Assembly: GCF_002285795.1 (NCBI RefSeq)
Contig: NZ_CP022961.1
Location: forward strand, 3,476,001 to 3,540,000
From: Plantactinospora sp. KBS50
GTDB lineage: Bacteria > Actinomycetota > Actinomycetes > Mycobacteriales > Micromonosporaceae
DNA length: 64,000 nt
Direction: 5' to 3'
Shown: positions 8,515 through 18,362 of the stretch, one piece after another
Numbering within the stretch: position 1 is the stretch's first letter
Layout of the letters: every line of letters begins with the position of its first letter
Notes under the pieces: generated by a model
Database searches by the model: none
What the model saw: the letters and a program-made list of their open reading frames with translations, nothing else
Told to the model about the DNA's origin: nothing
Made by a program: the position numbers and the translations under genes

Positions 8515-9573
8515 CTACACCAGATCCCAGGACAGCGGCGTACCCTTCGCCACGTCCGACCGGAAGGTCCGCCCGAGCACGCTGCCCAGGGTGTCCGGCG
8601 GCAGGCCGCCGGCCGGCCGGATGGACCGGACGTTCGCCGCGGTGACCGGTTCGCCGGCGCGCACGTCGGCCACCACGTACAGCGAGCGGCGGAACCGCAG
8701 CCCCTCCCGCTCGGCCTCGGTGGGCCCGATCGCCGGTTCGCCCAGCGCCTGCCAGGCCCGCTCGGACTCGGCGACCAGCGCCGCCAGTTCGGCCGGCTCC
8801 AGCGAGAAGGCCGAGTCGACGCCGCCGTCGTCCCGGGCCAGCGTGACGTGCTTCTCGATCAGGCAGGCGCCGAGCGCCACGGCGGCGACCGGGGCACCGA
8901 TCCCCATGGTGTGATCCGACAGTCCCACCGCGGTGCCGAAGACGTCGGCCAGCACCGGCAGGCGGCGCAGGTTGCTGTGTTCCGGCGGCGCCGGGTAGGA
9001 GGCGGTGCAGGCCAGCAGCACCAGGTCGGTGCAGCCGCCCTCACGCGCGGCGCGCACCGCCGCGTCGATCTCGGCCACCGTGGCCATCCCGGTCGAGATG
9101 ATCATCGGTTTGCCGGTGCCGGCCACCAGCCGGATCAGCGGCAGGTCCACCAGCTCCGAGGAGGCGATCTTGTACAGCGGGGCGCCCAGGCCCTCCAGCA
9201 ACTGGACCGCGGTCGGATCGAACGGGCTGGAGAACGCGGTCAGGCCGTGCTTGCGCGCCCGCTCGAAGATCGTCTCGTGCCACTCCCACGGGGTGTGCGC
9301 CCGCTCGTACAGCCGGTAGAGGTGCTCGCCGCCCCACAGGTCGTGCCCGGAGCCGATCCGGAACCGCGGGTGGTCCACGTCCACCGTCAGGGTGTCGGCC
9401 GTGTAGGTCTGCAGCTTCAGCGCGTGCGCCCCCGCCTCGGCCACCGCGTCGACCAGGGCCAGCGCCCGGTCCAGGTCACCGTTGTGGTTCCCGGACAGCT
9501 CCGCCACGATGTACGGCCGCTGCCCGGGGCCGATCCGGTGATCGCCGACGGTGAACGGCTCACTGCGCTGCAC
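8515..9573 (-). CDS. pseI: Nonulosonic acid synthase, pseudaminic acid synthase type
   Basis: 352 aa. The GTG at 9573 is chosen for its GGAGG ribosome site; it overlaps the upstream gene by 14 bp. NeuB-family enzymes condense phosphoenolpyruvate with a C6 amino sugar to give a nine-carbon acid. Visible motifs: YIVAELSGNHNGDLDRAL, ALKLQTYTADT, AFSSPFDPTAV, YKIASSEL, MIISTGMAT, GLSDHTMG, EKHVTL, and a C-terminal SAF (antifreeze-like) domain (RRSLYVVADVRAGEPVTAAN to the end). The NHNG and QTYTADT spelling is closer to PseI than to sialic acid synthases. The adjacent PseH-like acetyltransferase supports this. PseB, PseC, PseF and PseG homologues are not in the window. Confidence 0.85.
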   Translation of the reverse strand: MQRSEPFTVGDHRIGPGQRPYIVAELSGNHNGDLDRALALVDAVAEAGAHALKLQTYTADTLTVDVDHPRFRIGSGHDLWGGEHLYRLYERAHTPWEWHETIFERARKHGLTAFSSPFDPTAVQLLEGLGAPLYKIASSELVDLPLIRLVAGTGKPMIISTGMATVAEIDAAVRAAREGGCTDLVLLACTASYPAPPEHSNLRRLPVLADVFGTAVGLSDHTMGIGAPVAAVALGACLIEKHVTLARDDGGVDSAFSLEPAELAALVAESERAWQALGEPAIGPTEAEREGLRFRRSLYVVADVRAGEPVTAANVRSIRPAGGLPPDTLGSVLGRTFRSDVAKGTPLSWDLV

Positions 9574-10147
9574 GGGTACCTCCGGTGCTGGTGGGGATGC
9601 GGGGACGGCGGTCGGCGGCGCCCAGCTCGGTCCAGACGACCTCCCGCGGTACGCCGTCGACCGGGCGCTCGTAGCGGCGCGTCGCGCGGAACCCGAACCG
9701 GCGGTGCAGGGCGAGCACCTGCGCGTTGTCCGCCAGGGTCTCCCCGCCGAGCCGGTCCAGGCGCAGGTCGTCGAAGGCGTACCGGACGGCCGCGTCCTGC
9801 AGCCCGAGCCAGGCCGGCAGCAGCTCGCCGCGCTCCCGCAGGCCGGCGAGGTCCAGGTAGTAGCCCCAGCTTCCGGTCCGCTCGACCGGCCCGTCCGCGG
9901 CCGGCGACCCGTCCGGACCCGGCAGGTCGGCGAAGACCACCGCGCCGGCCGGCACGCCCGCGTGCTCGTACACCAGCACCCGCCGGGCCGGATCCCGGCG
10001 CACCGCGTCCCACCAGGCGCGGTGCTCGTCCGCGCGGATCTCGTGGGTGGTGAGGCTGACCCGCCGGACCTCGGGGTGGTTCCGCCAGCCGAGCAGAAGA
10101 TCACGATCGTCGTCGCCGACCGCGCGCAGCCCGTTCCGCACCCGCAC
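9560..10147 (-). CDS. pseH: GNAT N-acetyltransferase, PseH-like
   Basis: 195 aa, first gene of the operon. GTG at 10147 or a second GTG six bases downstream could be the start; no strong ribosome site decides. The sequence fits a GNAT fold: LLLGWRNHPEVRRVSLTTHEI at the N-terminus, SWGYYLDLAG, and the acetyl-CoA region around LRLDRLGGETLADNAQVLALH followed by RFGFRATRRYERP. PseH enzymes acetylate the 4-amino group of a UDP-amino-dideoxy sugar before PseI acts, and the WRN opening is typical of that group. Direct overlap with the synthase supports the role. A general GNAT with another substrate cannot be excluded. Confidence 0.7.
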   Translation of the reverse strand: MRVRNGLRAVGDDDRDLLLGWRNHPEVRRVSLTTHEIRADEHRAWWDAVRRDPARRVLVYEHAGVPAGAVVFADLPGPDGSPAADGPVERTGSWGYYLDLAGLRERGELLPAWLGLQDAAVRYAFDDLRLDRLGGETLADNAQVLALHRRFGFRATRRYERPVDGVPREVVWTELGAADRRPRIPTSTGGTRAAQ

Positions 10148-10290
10148 CCCTGGTTGTCGATTGATGTGCAGCGGCCACCGTAGCGGCCCGAACCCTATGC
10201 TCCGGTTACGTGCGAGGGGTGGTCAGGCAAACCCCCGGTGAAGAGGAGGGCCCGAGTCGGCGGACCCGGGGCCGGACCGCGGGTGAGAGA

Positions 10291-13200
10291 GTGGAGCCCG
10301 TGCGGGTGGGGATCCTCGGGCCGCTGGAGGTCCGCGACGGCGACCGGGTCGTACCGGTCGCCGGGGCGCGCCTGCGTGCCCTGCTGACCCGGCTCGCGCT
10401 CGACCCGGGCCGGCCGGTGGGCGTGGCCGCGCTCGCCGAGGCGCTCTGGGGCGACACCCCGCCGGCCGAGCCGGCCAACGCCGTGCAGTCCCTGGTGTCC
10501 CGGCTGCGCCGGGTCGCGCCGGGGCTGGGGGTGCAGTCCGGTCCGGCCGGCTACCGGCTCGTCCTCGGCGCCGAGGACGTCGACGCCGGCCGGTTCGAGC
10601 GGCTCACCCACGCCGGCCGGACGGCGCTGCGCGGCGGGGACGCCACCGGTGCCCTGCCGATGCTGCGCGAGGCGCTGGGCCTGTGGCGCGGCCCGGCGCT
10701 CGCCGAGGTCGCCGACGCCCCGTACGCGCTCGCCGCCGCGAGCCGGCTGGCGGAGCTGCGGCTCACCGCGCTGGAGGACCGGATCGCCGCCGAGCTGGCC
10801 GTGGGCCAGAGCGGGCCGCCGGTAGCCGAACTCGACGAGCTGACCACCGCACACCCGCTGCGCGAGCGGCTCGCCGCGCTGCACCTGCGCGCCCTGGCCG
10901 CCGCCGGCCGGCCCGCCGACGCGCTCGCGGCCTACGAACGGATCCGTCGCCGGCTCGCCGAGGAACTGGGCGCCGATCCGTCGCCCGAACTGCGCGCCGC
11001 GCACCTCGCCGTGCTGCGCGGCGAGGCCGCGCCACCGGCCGCGGCACCGGTGCTCGCCGCGCCGGTGGCGTCGAGCGGCGCGGACCGGGCGCCCGGCAAC
11101 CTGCGTGCCGCGCTCACCACCTTCGTGGGGCGCGAGCGGGACCTGCGCCAGGTCACCGCGCTGCTGGCCGGAAACCGGCTGGTCACCCTCCTCGGGCCGG
11201 GCGGCGCCGGCAAGACCCGGCTGGCCAGCGTGGCCGCCGCCGAACTGGCCGCCGGGACGGCCGGCGGCGCCTGGCTGGTGGAGCTGGCGCCGGTCACCGA
11301 CCCGGCGGACGTGCCGCGGGCCGTGCTCGACGCCCTCGGCCGCCGGGACCTGACGATCGACCCGGCCCGCTCCACCCCGCGGGACACCCTCGGCCGGCTG
11401 GTCGACGTGCTCTCCGCCGGGGAGACGCTGATCGTGCTGGACAACTGCGAGCACGTCGTCGAGGCCGCCGCCCGGCTCGCCGACGAGCTGCTCGGCCGCT
11501 GTCCGGCGCTGCGCATCCTGGCCACCTCCCGCGAGCCGCTCGGCATCCTCGGCGAGGCGCTGGACCCCGTACCGCCGCTGCGGCTGCCGCCGCCGGACGC
11601 GACCGCGACCGACGCGCTCGCGTACCCCTCGGTCCAGCTGCTGCGCGACCGGGCCGCGGCCGTGACGCCCGGGTTCGCGGTGACCGGCGACAACGTCGGG
11701 GACGTGGTGGAGATCTGCCGCCGCCTGGACGGCCTGCCGCTGGCCATCGAGCTGGCCGCGGCCCGGCTCCGGACGCTCTCGCCGCGGCGGGTCGCGGCCG
11801 GCCTCGACGACCGGTTCCGGCTGCTGACCGGCGGCAGCCGCACGGCCCTGCCGCGGCACCGGACGCTGCGCGCGGTGGTCGACTGGAGCTGGGAACTGCT
11901 CACCGACCGGGAGCGCGAGCTGGCCGGACGGCTGGCGGTGTTCCCCTCGTCGATCACCGCCGACTCCGCGGCCGGTGTCGCCGGCCGGGACGCCGTACCG
12001 CTGCTGGACGCGCTGGTGGACAAGTCGCTGCTCCAGGTCGTCGGCGACGGCAGGTTCCGGATGCTGGAGACCATCCGGGAGTACGGCCTCGAACGGCTCA
12101 CCGCCGCCGGCGGGCTCGGCGCGGCCCGGGGCGCGTACGCCGCGCACTTCCGGGATCTGGTGCTGACCGCCGACCCGCACCTGCGCACCGCCGGCCAGTT
12201 GCCCTGGCTGCGGCTGCTGGAGGCCGAGCGGGACAACATCGTCGGCGCGCTGCACGTGGCCTGCGACGACGGCGACGCCGACACCGCGCTGCGGATCGGC
12301 GCGGCGCTCGCGCTGCCGCTGGCGATCTGGGGCGACGGCGGCATCGGCGGCGACGTGCTCGCCCGGGCGAGCGCGCTGCCCGGACCGGACCTGCCGGCGG
12401 AGCGGGCCATCGTGCTGGCCATGCGGATGCTCACCGACACGTTCGCGCACGGCCGCTTCCCCGAGCCGGTGCAGGTCGCCGACGTGACGGCGGCGGTGCG
12501 GGCCGCGGCGGAGACCGGCAACCCGTACGTGGTGCTGCTCGAACCGGCGCTGTCGGTCTTCACCGACGACACCGACGCCGGACTCGCCGCGGTGGCCCGC
12601 GGGCTGGACCACGCGCAGCCGTGGACCCGGGGCACGCTGCTGGCCATGCGCAGCCAGATCAAGGAGAACGACGGGGACGCCGAGGGCATGCTGGCCGACC
12701 AGTTGCAGGCCATCACCCAACTGCGGGCGGTCGGCGAGCGGTGGAGCCTGTCGATGGTGCTCAGCCAGTACGCGGACGCGCTGAGCAAGCGCGGTGACCA
12801 CGCGGCGGCGACCGCGGCGCTTCAGGAGGCGGCCGGGCTGTCCCGGGAACTGAACCCCTCGGTGGAGCCGATGCTCCAGGTGATCTGGCTGGCCGGGGCG
12901 CGCGCCCGCGCCGGCGACGTGGCGGCGGCCAGGGCGGACCTGCGCCGGTTCGTGACCGACGAGGCGGCCGCCCAGGACGGCCGGGCCACCACGTACGCGC
13001 TGGTGATGCTCGGGGACATCGCCCGGCAGGAGGGTGCGCTGGACGAGGCGGCCGGCCACCTCGCCGAGGCCGACCGCCGGCTCTCGGCGTTGACGCTGGC
13101 CGCGCCGCAGTTCCACGGGCTGCTGCTGGTCGCCACCGCACACCTGGCGCTGGCCCGCGGCGACCTCGCCACCGCCCGCCGGTACGTCCTGCGGGCGGTC

Positions 13201-13485
13201 GAGGGCGGCACGGCCGCGCGGGACATGCCGGCGCTGGCGACCGTGACGGTCGGGATGGTGGCGATCGCGGCGGCCGAGGACCGCCTCGAACTGGCCGCGG
13301 AACTGCTCGGCACGTCCGACTCGCTGCGCGGCTGGCCCGACCTGTCCAACGCCGACGCGCAGGCGCTCGCCGAACGGCTGCGGGCGAAGCTGGGCGACCA
13401 GGCGTACGCCGCCGCCTACGCCCGCGGGCACGACCGGAGCCGGGCGGAGGCGCTGGCGCTGATCACCGCCAACCCGGTGCGCTGA
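10291..13485 (+). CDS. AfsR/SARP-family regulator with NB-ARC ATPase domain
   Basis: About 1064 aa. Candidate starts are GTG 10291 and GTG 10300; the conserved domain begins at VRVGILGPLEV, and neither has a clear ribosome site. Residues about 1-95 are the OmpR-like winged helix (EALWGDTPPAEPANAVQSL), then the BTAD region to about 250. A P-loop (LGPGGAGKTRL) lies near residue 300 with Walker B LIVLDNCEH, followed by NB-ARC helices (LPLAIELAAARLR) and a C-terminal alpha-helical repeat region. AfsR-like proteins activate antibiotic and morphology genes. The only neighbour it obviously could control is the convergent DrrAB-type exporter; no biosynthetic genes adjoin it. Confidence 0.85.
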   Translation: MEPVRVGILGPLEVRDGDRVVPVAGARLRALLTRLALDPGRPVGVAALAEALWGDTPPAEPANAVQSLVSRLRRVAPGLGVQSGPAGYRLVLGAEDVDAGRFERLTHAGRTALRGGDATGALPMLREALGLWRGPALAEVADAPYALAAASRLAELRLTALEDRIAAELAVGQSGPPVAELDELTTAHPLRERLAALHLRALAAAGRPADALAAYERIRRRLAEELGADPSPELRAAHLAVLRGEAAPPAAAPVLAAPVASSGADRAPGNLRAALTTFVGRERDLRQVTALLAGNRLVTLLGPGGAGKTRLASVAAAELAAGTAGGAWLVELAPVTDPADVPRAVLDALGRRDLTIDPARSTPRDTLGRLVDVLSAGETLIVLDNCEHVVEAAARLADELLGRCPALRILATSREPLGILGEALDPVPPLRLPPPDATATDALAYPSVQLLRDRAAAVTPGFAVTGDNVGDVVEICRRLDGLPLAIELAAARLRTLSPRRVAAGLDDRFRLLTGGSRTALPRHRTLRAVVDWSWELLTDRERELAGRLAVFPSSITADSAAGVAGRDAVPLLDALVDKSLLQVVGDGRFRMLETIREYGLERLTAAGGLGAARGAYAAHFRDLVLTADPHLRTAGQLPWLRLLEAERDNIVGALHVACDDGDADTALRIGAALALPLAIWGDGGIGGDVLARASALPGPDLPAERAIVLAMRMLTDTFAHGRFPEPVQVADVTAAVRAAAETGNPYVVLLEPALSVFTDDTDAGLAAVARGLDHAQPWTRGTLLAMRSQIKENDGDAEGMLADQLQAITQLRAVGERWSLSMVLSQYADALSKRGDHAAATAALQEAAGLSRELNPSVEPMLQVIWLAGARARAGDVAAARADLRRFVTDEAAAQDGRATTYALVMLGDIARQEGALDEAAGHLAEADRRLSALTLAAPQFHGLLLVATAHLALARGDLATARRYVLRAVEGGTAARDMPALATVTVGMVAIAAAEDRLELAAELLGTSDSLRGWPDLSNADAQALAERLRAKLGDQAYAAAYARGHDRSRAEALALITANPVR

Positions 13486-13589
13486 GCGTCCGTCGGCCCG
13501 GTGCGCCCACCCCTCCGGCGGTCCCGCCGGGCGCCCCGGCGCTCCCCGGTTGCCCGTCCCCGCCGACCCCGCGCGACGGTCGGGGCGGC

Positions 13590-13622
13590 GGTGGCACCGG
13601 GAAGACCTCCCGGCGGGCCACC
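13590..13622. terminator. Hairpin between convergent regulator and exporter
   Basis: GGTGGC ... CCGGGA (AGACC loop) TCCCGG ... GCCACC forms a nested hairpin between the AfsR-like gene stop (13485) and the permease stop (13661). A bidirectional terminator is the likely role. Confidence 0.55.
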
Positions 13623-13660
13623 ACCGCCCCGATCAGCGCCCGGCGGGGCGGTGCCGCCGC

Positions 13661-14494
13661 TCAGGCGCGGCGGCGGTACGCGCGGACCGCGAGCGGCGCG
13701 AAGACCGCGATGATCGCCACCATCCAGACCAGCGACTGGGTCACCGGCCTGGCGACCGGGCCGCCGATGATCAGGCCGCGGGCGGCGTCCATCACGTCGG
13801 CCACCGGATTGATCTTGACCCACCACTGGAGCCAGCCGGGCAGCGTGTCCGTCGGCACCATCATGTTGGTGCCGAAGGTCAGCGGGAACATCAGCAGGAA
13901 CGCGGTCCCCTGCACCGCGCCGGGGCTGCGCAGCAGCACCCCCAGCAGCACCCCGACCCAGGTGATCGCGAACGCGAAGCCGATCGTCAGCAGGCAGGCC
14001 GCGAGGGTCGACAGCGGGTCGGTCCCGATCCGGAAGCCGATGGCGTACCCGAACCCGAACAGCACCACGATCGAGACCACGAACCGGACGAGATCGCCCA
14101 CCACCGAACCGACAAGCGGCGCGGACCGGGCGATCGGCAGGCTCCGGAACCGGTCGAAGACCCCCTTCTCGACGTCGGTGTTCAGGCTGACGCCGGTGGC
14201 GATCGACGCGAACAGCACGGTCTGCACCATGATCGCCGGCAGCAGGAACTCCAGGTACGCGTGCTGCGAACCGGAGATCGCGCCGCCGAGCAGGTAGACG
14301 AAGATCACCACGAACATGACCGGTTGCAGGGTCACGTCCAGCAGTTGCTCGGGGGTCCGGGCGGTCTTGATCAGGCTGCGGACGGCCAGCGCGAGGCTGT
14401 GCCGGACCAGCCCGAACGGCCGCTTCGGCGCCGCCTCGGGACGCAGGGTACGGGTCTGCTGCGGCGGCTGGGCCGCCTGGGTCACCGCGGTCAT
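13661..14494 (-). CDS. ABC-2 type exporter permease (DrrB-like)
   Basis: 277 aa. The ATG at 14494 has GGAGG upstream and overlaps the ATPase stop (ATGA). Six hydrophobic segments are visible (for example MFVVIFVYLLGGAI, FVVSIVVLFGFGYAIGF, AFAITWVGVLLGVLL, GTAFLLMFPLTFGTNMMVP), with the ABC-2 pattern NTDVEKGVFDRFRSLPI between the second and third. DrrB-like permeases pair with DrrA ATPases to export daunorubicin and other lipophilic drugs in actinomycetes. The C-terminal PVADVMDAARGLIIGGPV segment is typical. The exported substrate is unknown. Confidence 0.88.
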   Translation of the reverse strand: MTAVTQAAQPPQQTRTLRPEAAPKRPFGLVRHSLALAVRSLIKTARTPEQLLDVTLQPVMFVVIFVYLLGGAISGSQHAYLEFLLPAIMVQTVLFASIATGVSLNTDVEKGVFDRFRSLPIARSAPLVGSVVGDLVRFVVSIVVLFGFGYAIGFRIGTDPLSTLAACLLTIGFAFAITWVGVLLGVLLRSPGAVQGTAFLLMFPLTFGTNMMVPTDTLPGWLQWWVKINPVADVMDAARGLIIGGPVARPVTQSLVWMVAIIAVFAPLAVRAYRRRA

Positions 14495-15447
14495 GCCGCC
14501 ACCTCCGAAAGCTCCTGCGCACCGTGGCCGGTGAGCGTGAAGAACACCTCGTCCAGGCTGGGCAGCCGCAGCGCCAGCTCGACCACCCCGATGCCGGCCT
14601 CGTCGAGCCGGCGGACCACCGTGGTGAACGTCGTGTCGTTCTCCACCGGGACGGTGAGCACGCCCGGCTGCGGCAGTTCGGGGTCGGCCCCGGTGGCTGC
14701 GCGCAGGATGTCGGCCGCCGCGCCGATCCGGCCCGGGTCGGTCGGCCGCACCACGATCGTCTGGCTGCCGGCGATCCGCTTCAGCTCGGCCGGCGTGCCG
14801 TGCGCGATCACCCGGCCGTGGTCGATCACCGAGATCTCGTCGGCCAGCGCGTCCGCCTCGTCCAGGTACTGCGTGGTCAGCAGCACGGTCGAGCCGTCGT
14901 CGACGAGCGAGCGGACCACGCCCCACATGTCCTCGCGCTTGGCCGGATCCAGCCCGGTCGTCGGCTCGTCCAGGTAGATCACCTCGGGCCGGCCGACCAG
15001 GCTCGCGGCCAGGTCGAGCCGCCGGCGCATGCCGCCGGAGTACGTCTTGGCCGGCCGCCCGGCCGCCTCGGTCAGGTCGAACCAGGCGAGCAGTTCGGCC
15101 GCCCGTGCCTTGGCCTCCCGGCGGCGCAGGTCGAGCAACTGGCCGATCAGCACCAGGTTCTGCGTGCCGGTCAGGTCCTCGTCGACCGACGCGTACTGCC
15201 CGGTCAGCCCGATCATGCGACGGACCCGCGCGGCATCGCGGACCACGTCGTACCCCCCGACGGTGGCGCGCCCCTCGTCGGCGCGCAACAGTGTGGCGAG
15301 GATCCGCACCGCGGTGGTCTTGCCGGCGCCGTTCGGCCCCAGCACCCCCAGCACGGTCCCCCGGCGTGCGGCGAGGTCGATCCCGGCCAGCGCGGTCGTC
15401 GTACCGAACCGCTTGACCAGGCCCTCCGCCTCGAATGCGTTACTCAT
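14491..15447 (-). CDS. ABC exporter ATP-binding protein (DrrA-like)
   Basis: 318 aa with start MSNAFEAEGLVKRFG at 15447, the usual start point for this family; further ATGs at 15459 and 15486 are possible. Walker A is GPNGAGKTT, the signature is YSGGMRRRLDLA, Walker B is VIYLDEPTTGLD, and the C-terminal LPSLDEVFFTLTGH is the DrrA-type extension. It powers the permease encoded immediately downstream. The pair most likely extrudes a drug-like molecule or secondary metabolite and lies opposite an AfsR-like regulator, so control by that regulator is possible but not shown. Confidence 0.9.
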   Translation of the reverse strand: MSNAFEAEGLVKRFGTTTALAGIDLAARRGTVLGVLGPNGAGKTTAVRILATLLRADEGRATVGGYDVVRDAARVRRMIGLTGQYASVDEDLTGTQNLVLIGQLLDLRRREAKARAAELLAWFDLTEAAGRPAKTYSGGMRRRLDLAASLVGRPEVIYLDEPTTGLDPAKREDMWGVVRSLVDDGSTVLLTTQYLDEADALADEISVIDHGRVIAHGTPAELKRIAGSQTIVVRPTDPGRIGAAADILRAATGADPELPQPGVLTVPVENDTTFTTVVRRLDEAGIGVVELALRLPSLDEVFFTLTGHGAQELSEVAA

Positions 15448-15537
15448 GCCGGCCAGCATGGCCCGGCCCGCTGACAGCCCGCGCACACCGCGCTGACACC
15501 GACGTCCGCGGCGTCCGGTGCGCGGATCAGGCCGCTG

Positions 15538-18362
15538 TCAGGCCGAGCCCGGCCCCGGGCCTCCCAGCGCCCGGACCCAGCGGCCGAGCAGGTACGCCGC
15601 GCCGGTGTTGCGGCGCAGCCCGAGCGGCTGGTCGCCGCGGGAGCCGTCGAAGCGCAGCGTGCTGGCGATCAGCCGGCCGGCGCCGTAGGCCAGTTCCACC
15701 GCGTACTCGTGCACGGCGGCGGTGCGGGTGTCCACCCGCCGCAGCAGCGGCCGGACTTCGCCGGGCCAGGCCGCGGCGTCCAGGGCCAGGTCCGGCGCCA
15801 GCCCGGCGAACTGGAGATCCGTCCAGCCGTCGTGCGGGAAGTCGCCCCACGCCTCGTGCGGCTCGATCACCCGGACCGCCTCGCGCCAGAACGGCAGCGC
15901 CGACACCGGCAACGGCGAGTCCGGGCAGGCCGCGTCGACCAGCAGAATCGCGTTGCCACCGGCGCGCAGGTGCCGGCGTACCGGCTCGGTCCAGGCCGTC
16001 GCCAGCAGCACCGGGCCGGGCCGGGCGGGGTCGGCCGCCGGGTCGGCATCATCGGTCGGGCCGCCGGCGGCAGGGTCGGCCGGGTCGGCCGGGTCGACGA
16101 TCCGGGGGCGAGGGCGGCCAGGCCGGTGAGCCGGCCGGCCGGGTCGACCAGCGCCACCGGGCCGGTGTCCGCCCACCCCTGGTCGGGCAGGAACCAGAAC
16201 GACCAACTGTTGCCGGCGGTCCGGCCGGCGCACTCCAGCTCGATCCGGAGCACCGCGCGCCGGGGCCGGTCGACCACCGGCGCCGTGAACTCCGCGACGC
16301 CCAGCCCCGAGACGGTGCCGGGCGCCGCCTGCGCGGACAGCCGGCCGGACGCGAACGGCGCGCACCCGGTCGCCGCTTCGGTCCCCGGCTCGCTGCCGTC
16401 CCCGGTGTCGGCGAAACCGACCCGCCAGCGGAGGTCCACCCGACCGCCGGCCGGGCCGTGGTGGGCCAGCACGAGATGCGGACGGACCCGCGCCCCGGCC
16501 GGGTAGCACCAGGTGTCCCAGGGCGCCGGCCGGTCTCCCCCGGCGGTCCAGGCGCGCCGCCGGTCCCAGTCCAGGGCCACCACGAGATCCCCGTTGAACG
16601 CCGCGAACCCGTCCGGGTCGACCTTCAGCCGGCCGAGGTCGTCCCAGAGGCCGGCGGTGCTGATCGGGGTGTCCCGCTCGCCGGTGATCACGTAGCCGCT
16701 GGTGTCGGCGCGGCTCCGGACGGCCTCCAGGGTGACCTTGCGGTGCAGCACGGCCTGCCGGGCGGAGATCCGTTCCAGCTCGGCGCCGCGGTCCCAGAAC
16801 CCGTTGCCGCGCAGCGTCTCCTCCTGGGCCGGCACGTCGTACTGCCAGCGGGCGCCCTGCGGGTTGACCGCCGGGTCGGCGCTGGTCCACCACGGCCGCC
16901 CGGCGGCGGCACCGGCGGCGGGGGTACCGGCCGGCCCGGCGCCCGCGGCGGTGCCGTCCAGCCGGCGCAGGTCGCGGAACGTGTCCAGATCGCAGAACTC
17001 GCCGAACAGCCACGGCCGGGGTGCCCGCCAGCGCGGCGCGAAGTGGTCCAGGGTGGCCCGGAAGTACGCCGGCTCACAGTAGAGGTGGTGGTCGTCGAAG
17101 TCCGCGAACTCGTCCAGCAGCCCGCCGTACGCCTCGCCCGAGCCGCTGTTGTCCCGCACCAGCGTGCCCGGCGCGAGCCGCTTGACCAGGTCGTACAGCG
17201 GGCCGAGCACGTCGGCACCGACGGCGGCCGACAGCTCGCAGCCGAGCGTGACCAGGATGACCGACGGATGGTTGGCGGCGGCCCGGACCAGCCGTTCCGC
17301 CTCGCCGAACAACTGCCGCCGGAAGTGCGCGGTGGGGTGCGGCAGCCACATCGGCAGCTCCACCCAGAGCAACATGCCCAGCTCGTCGGCGAGCGCGAAG
17401 TAGTACTCGGGCGGGAACCACAGGCACAGCTTCACGCCGTTGAAGCCGAGCCGACGCAGCTCGGTCAGGTCGGCGCGGACCCGGTCGGGGCCGGGGTCGG
17501 GATGCAGCCGGTCGGGGTACCAGCCCCAGGAGAGCGCCATCCGCGGATAGACCGGGTCGCCGTTGAGCCGCAGCAACGCGCCGTCCGCGGTGAGCGTGCG
17601 CAGTCCGGTGTGCACGGTCCGCTCGTCGCCGTCCCCGGTGCGCAGCGTGACGGCGTACCGGGCCGGGTCCCGGGGCGACCAGGGCCGCGGCCGCGGGATG
17701 TCCAGCTCGAACTCCACCCTGTCCGCGCCGGTGGCCCGCCGCCGGGCCACCGGTTGCCCGGCGGGGTCGCGCACCTCCACCGTGACCTCGCCCGGACCCA
17801 GCAGCGTGGCGGCCACCGAGAGCCGACCCACGGCCGGACCGGCCCGGCCGGTCACCGCGACGTCGCCGAGCGCGCAGTCGCCGGTGACCAGCAGCCGCAC
17901 CGGCTGCCAGACGCCGCCGTGGGAGTGCCCCCAGACGTACGGCAGGAAGCCGGCCAGCGTCTCCCGCTGCGGATAGCGGCCGGGTACCGGCGCGGAGTCC
18001 GGGCCGCCGGTCAGGCTCGCCGGCTTCTCCACCCGGACCAGCAGCTCGGCCGGGCGGCCGGGTTCGACCAGGCCGGTGATCTCCACCTCGAACGGGTCCC
18101 ACATGCCGACGTGCCGGCCGGCCTCCCGGCCGTTCACCAGCACCACGCAGGCGTAGCTGACGGCGCCGAACCGCAGCCGCAGCCGCCGGTCCCGGGCGGT
18201 CGCCGGCACGTCCACGGTGCAGCGGTACTCCACCGGCCCGGGATGCTCCAGCGGGATGCCCGCCTGCTCCCAGGAACCGGGCACCGGCACCGGCCGCCAG
18301 CCGTCGGTGCCGGCCGGCCGGCACTCCCACGGCCCCAGCACGGTCACCGGCACACCGTCCAT
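15538..18362 (-). CDS. Glycoside hydrolase family 2 enzyme, frameshifted near 16106
   Basis: Start ATG 18362 (AGGG 5-8 nt upstream) overlaps the upstream glycosidase by 19 bp. N-terminal jelly-roll (PVPGSWEQAGIPLEHPGPVEY, GLVEPGRPAELLVRVEKP), an Ig-like domain, and a TIM barrel with the GH2 landmarks GFNGVKLCLWFPPEYY, TLGCELSA (acid/base Glu) and WLFGEFCDLD (nucleophile Glu). GH2 enzymes are beta-galactosidases, beta-mannosidases, glucuronidases or alpha-L-arabinopyranosidases; which one is not readable. The frame breaks at the run of five G at 16104-16108: LAALAP continues as RIVDPADPADPAAGG in another frame to the stop at 15538. One extra base would give about 942 aa. No signal peptide: probably cytoplasmic, acting on imported oligosaccharides. 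Confidence 0.75.
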
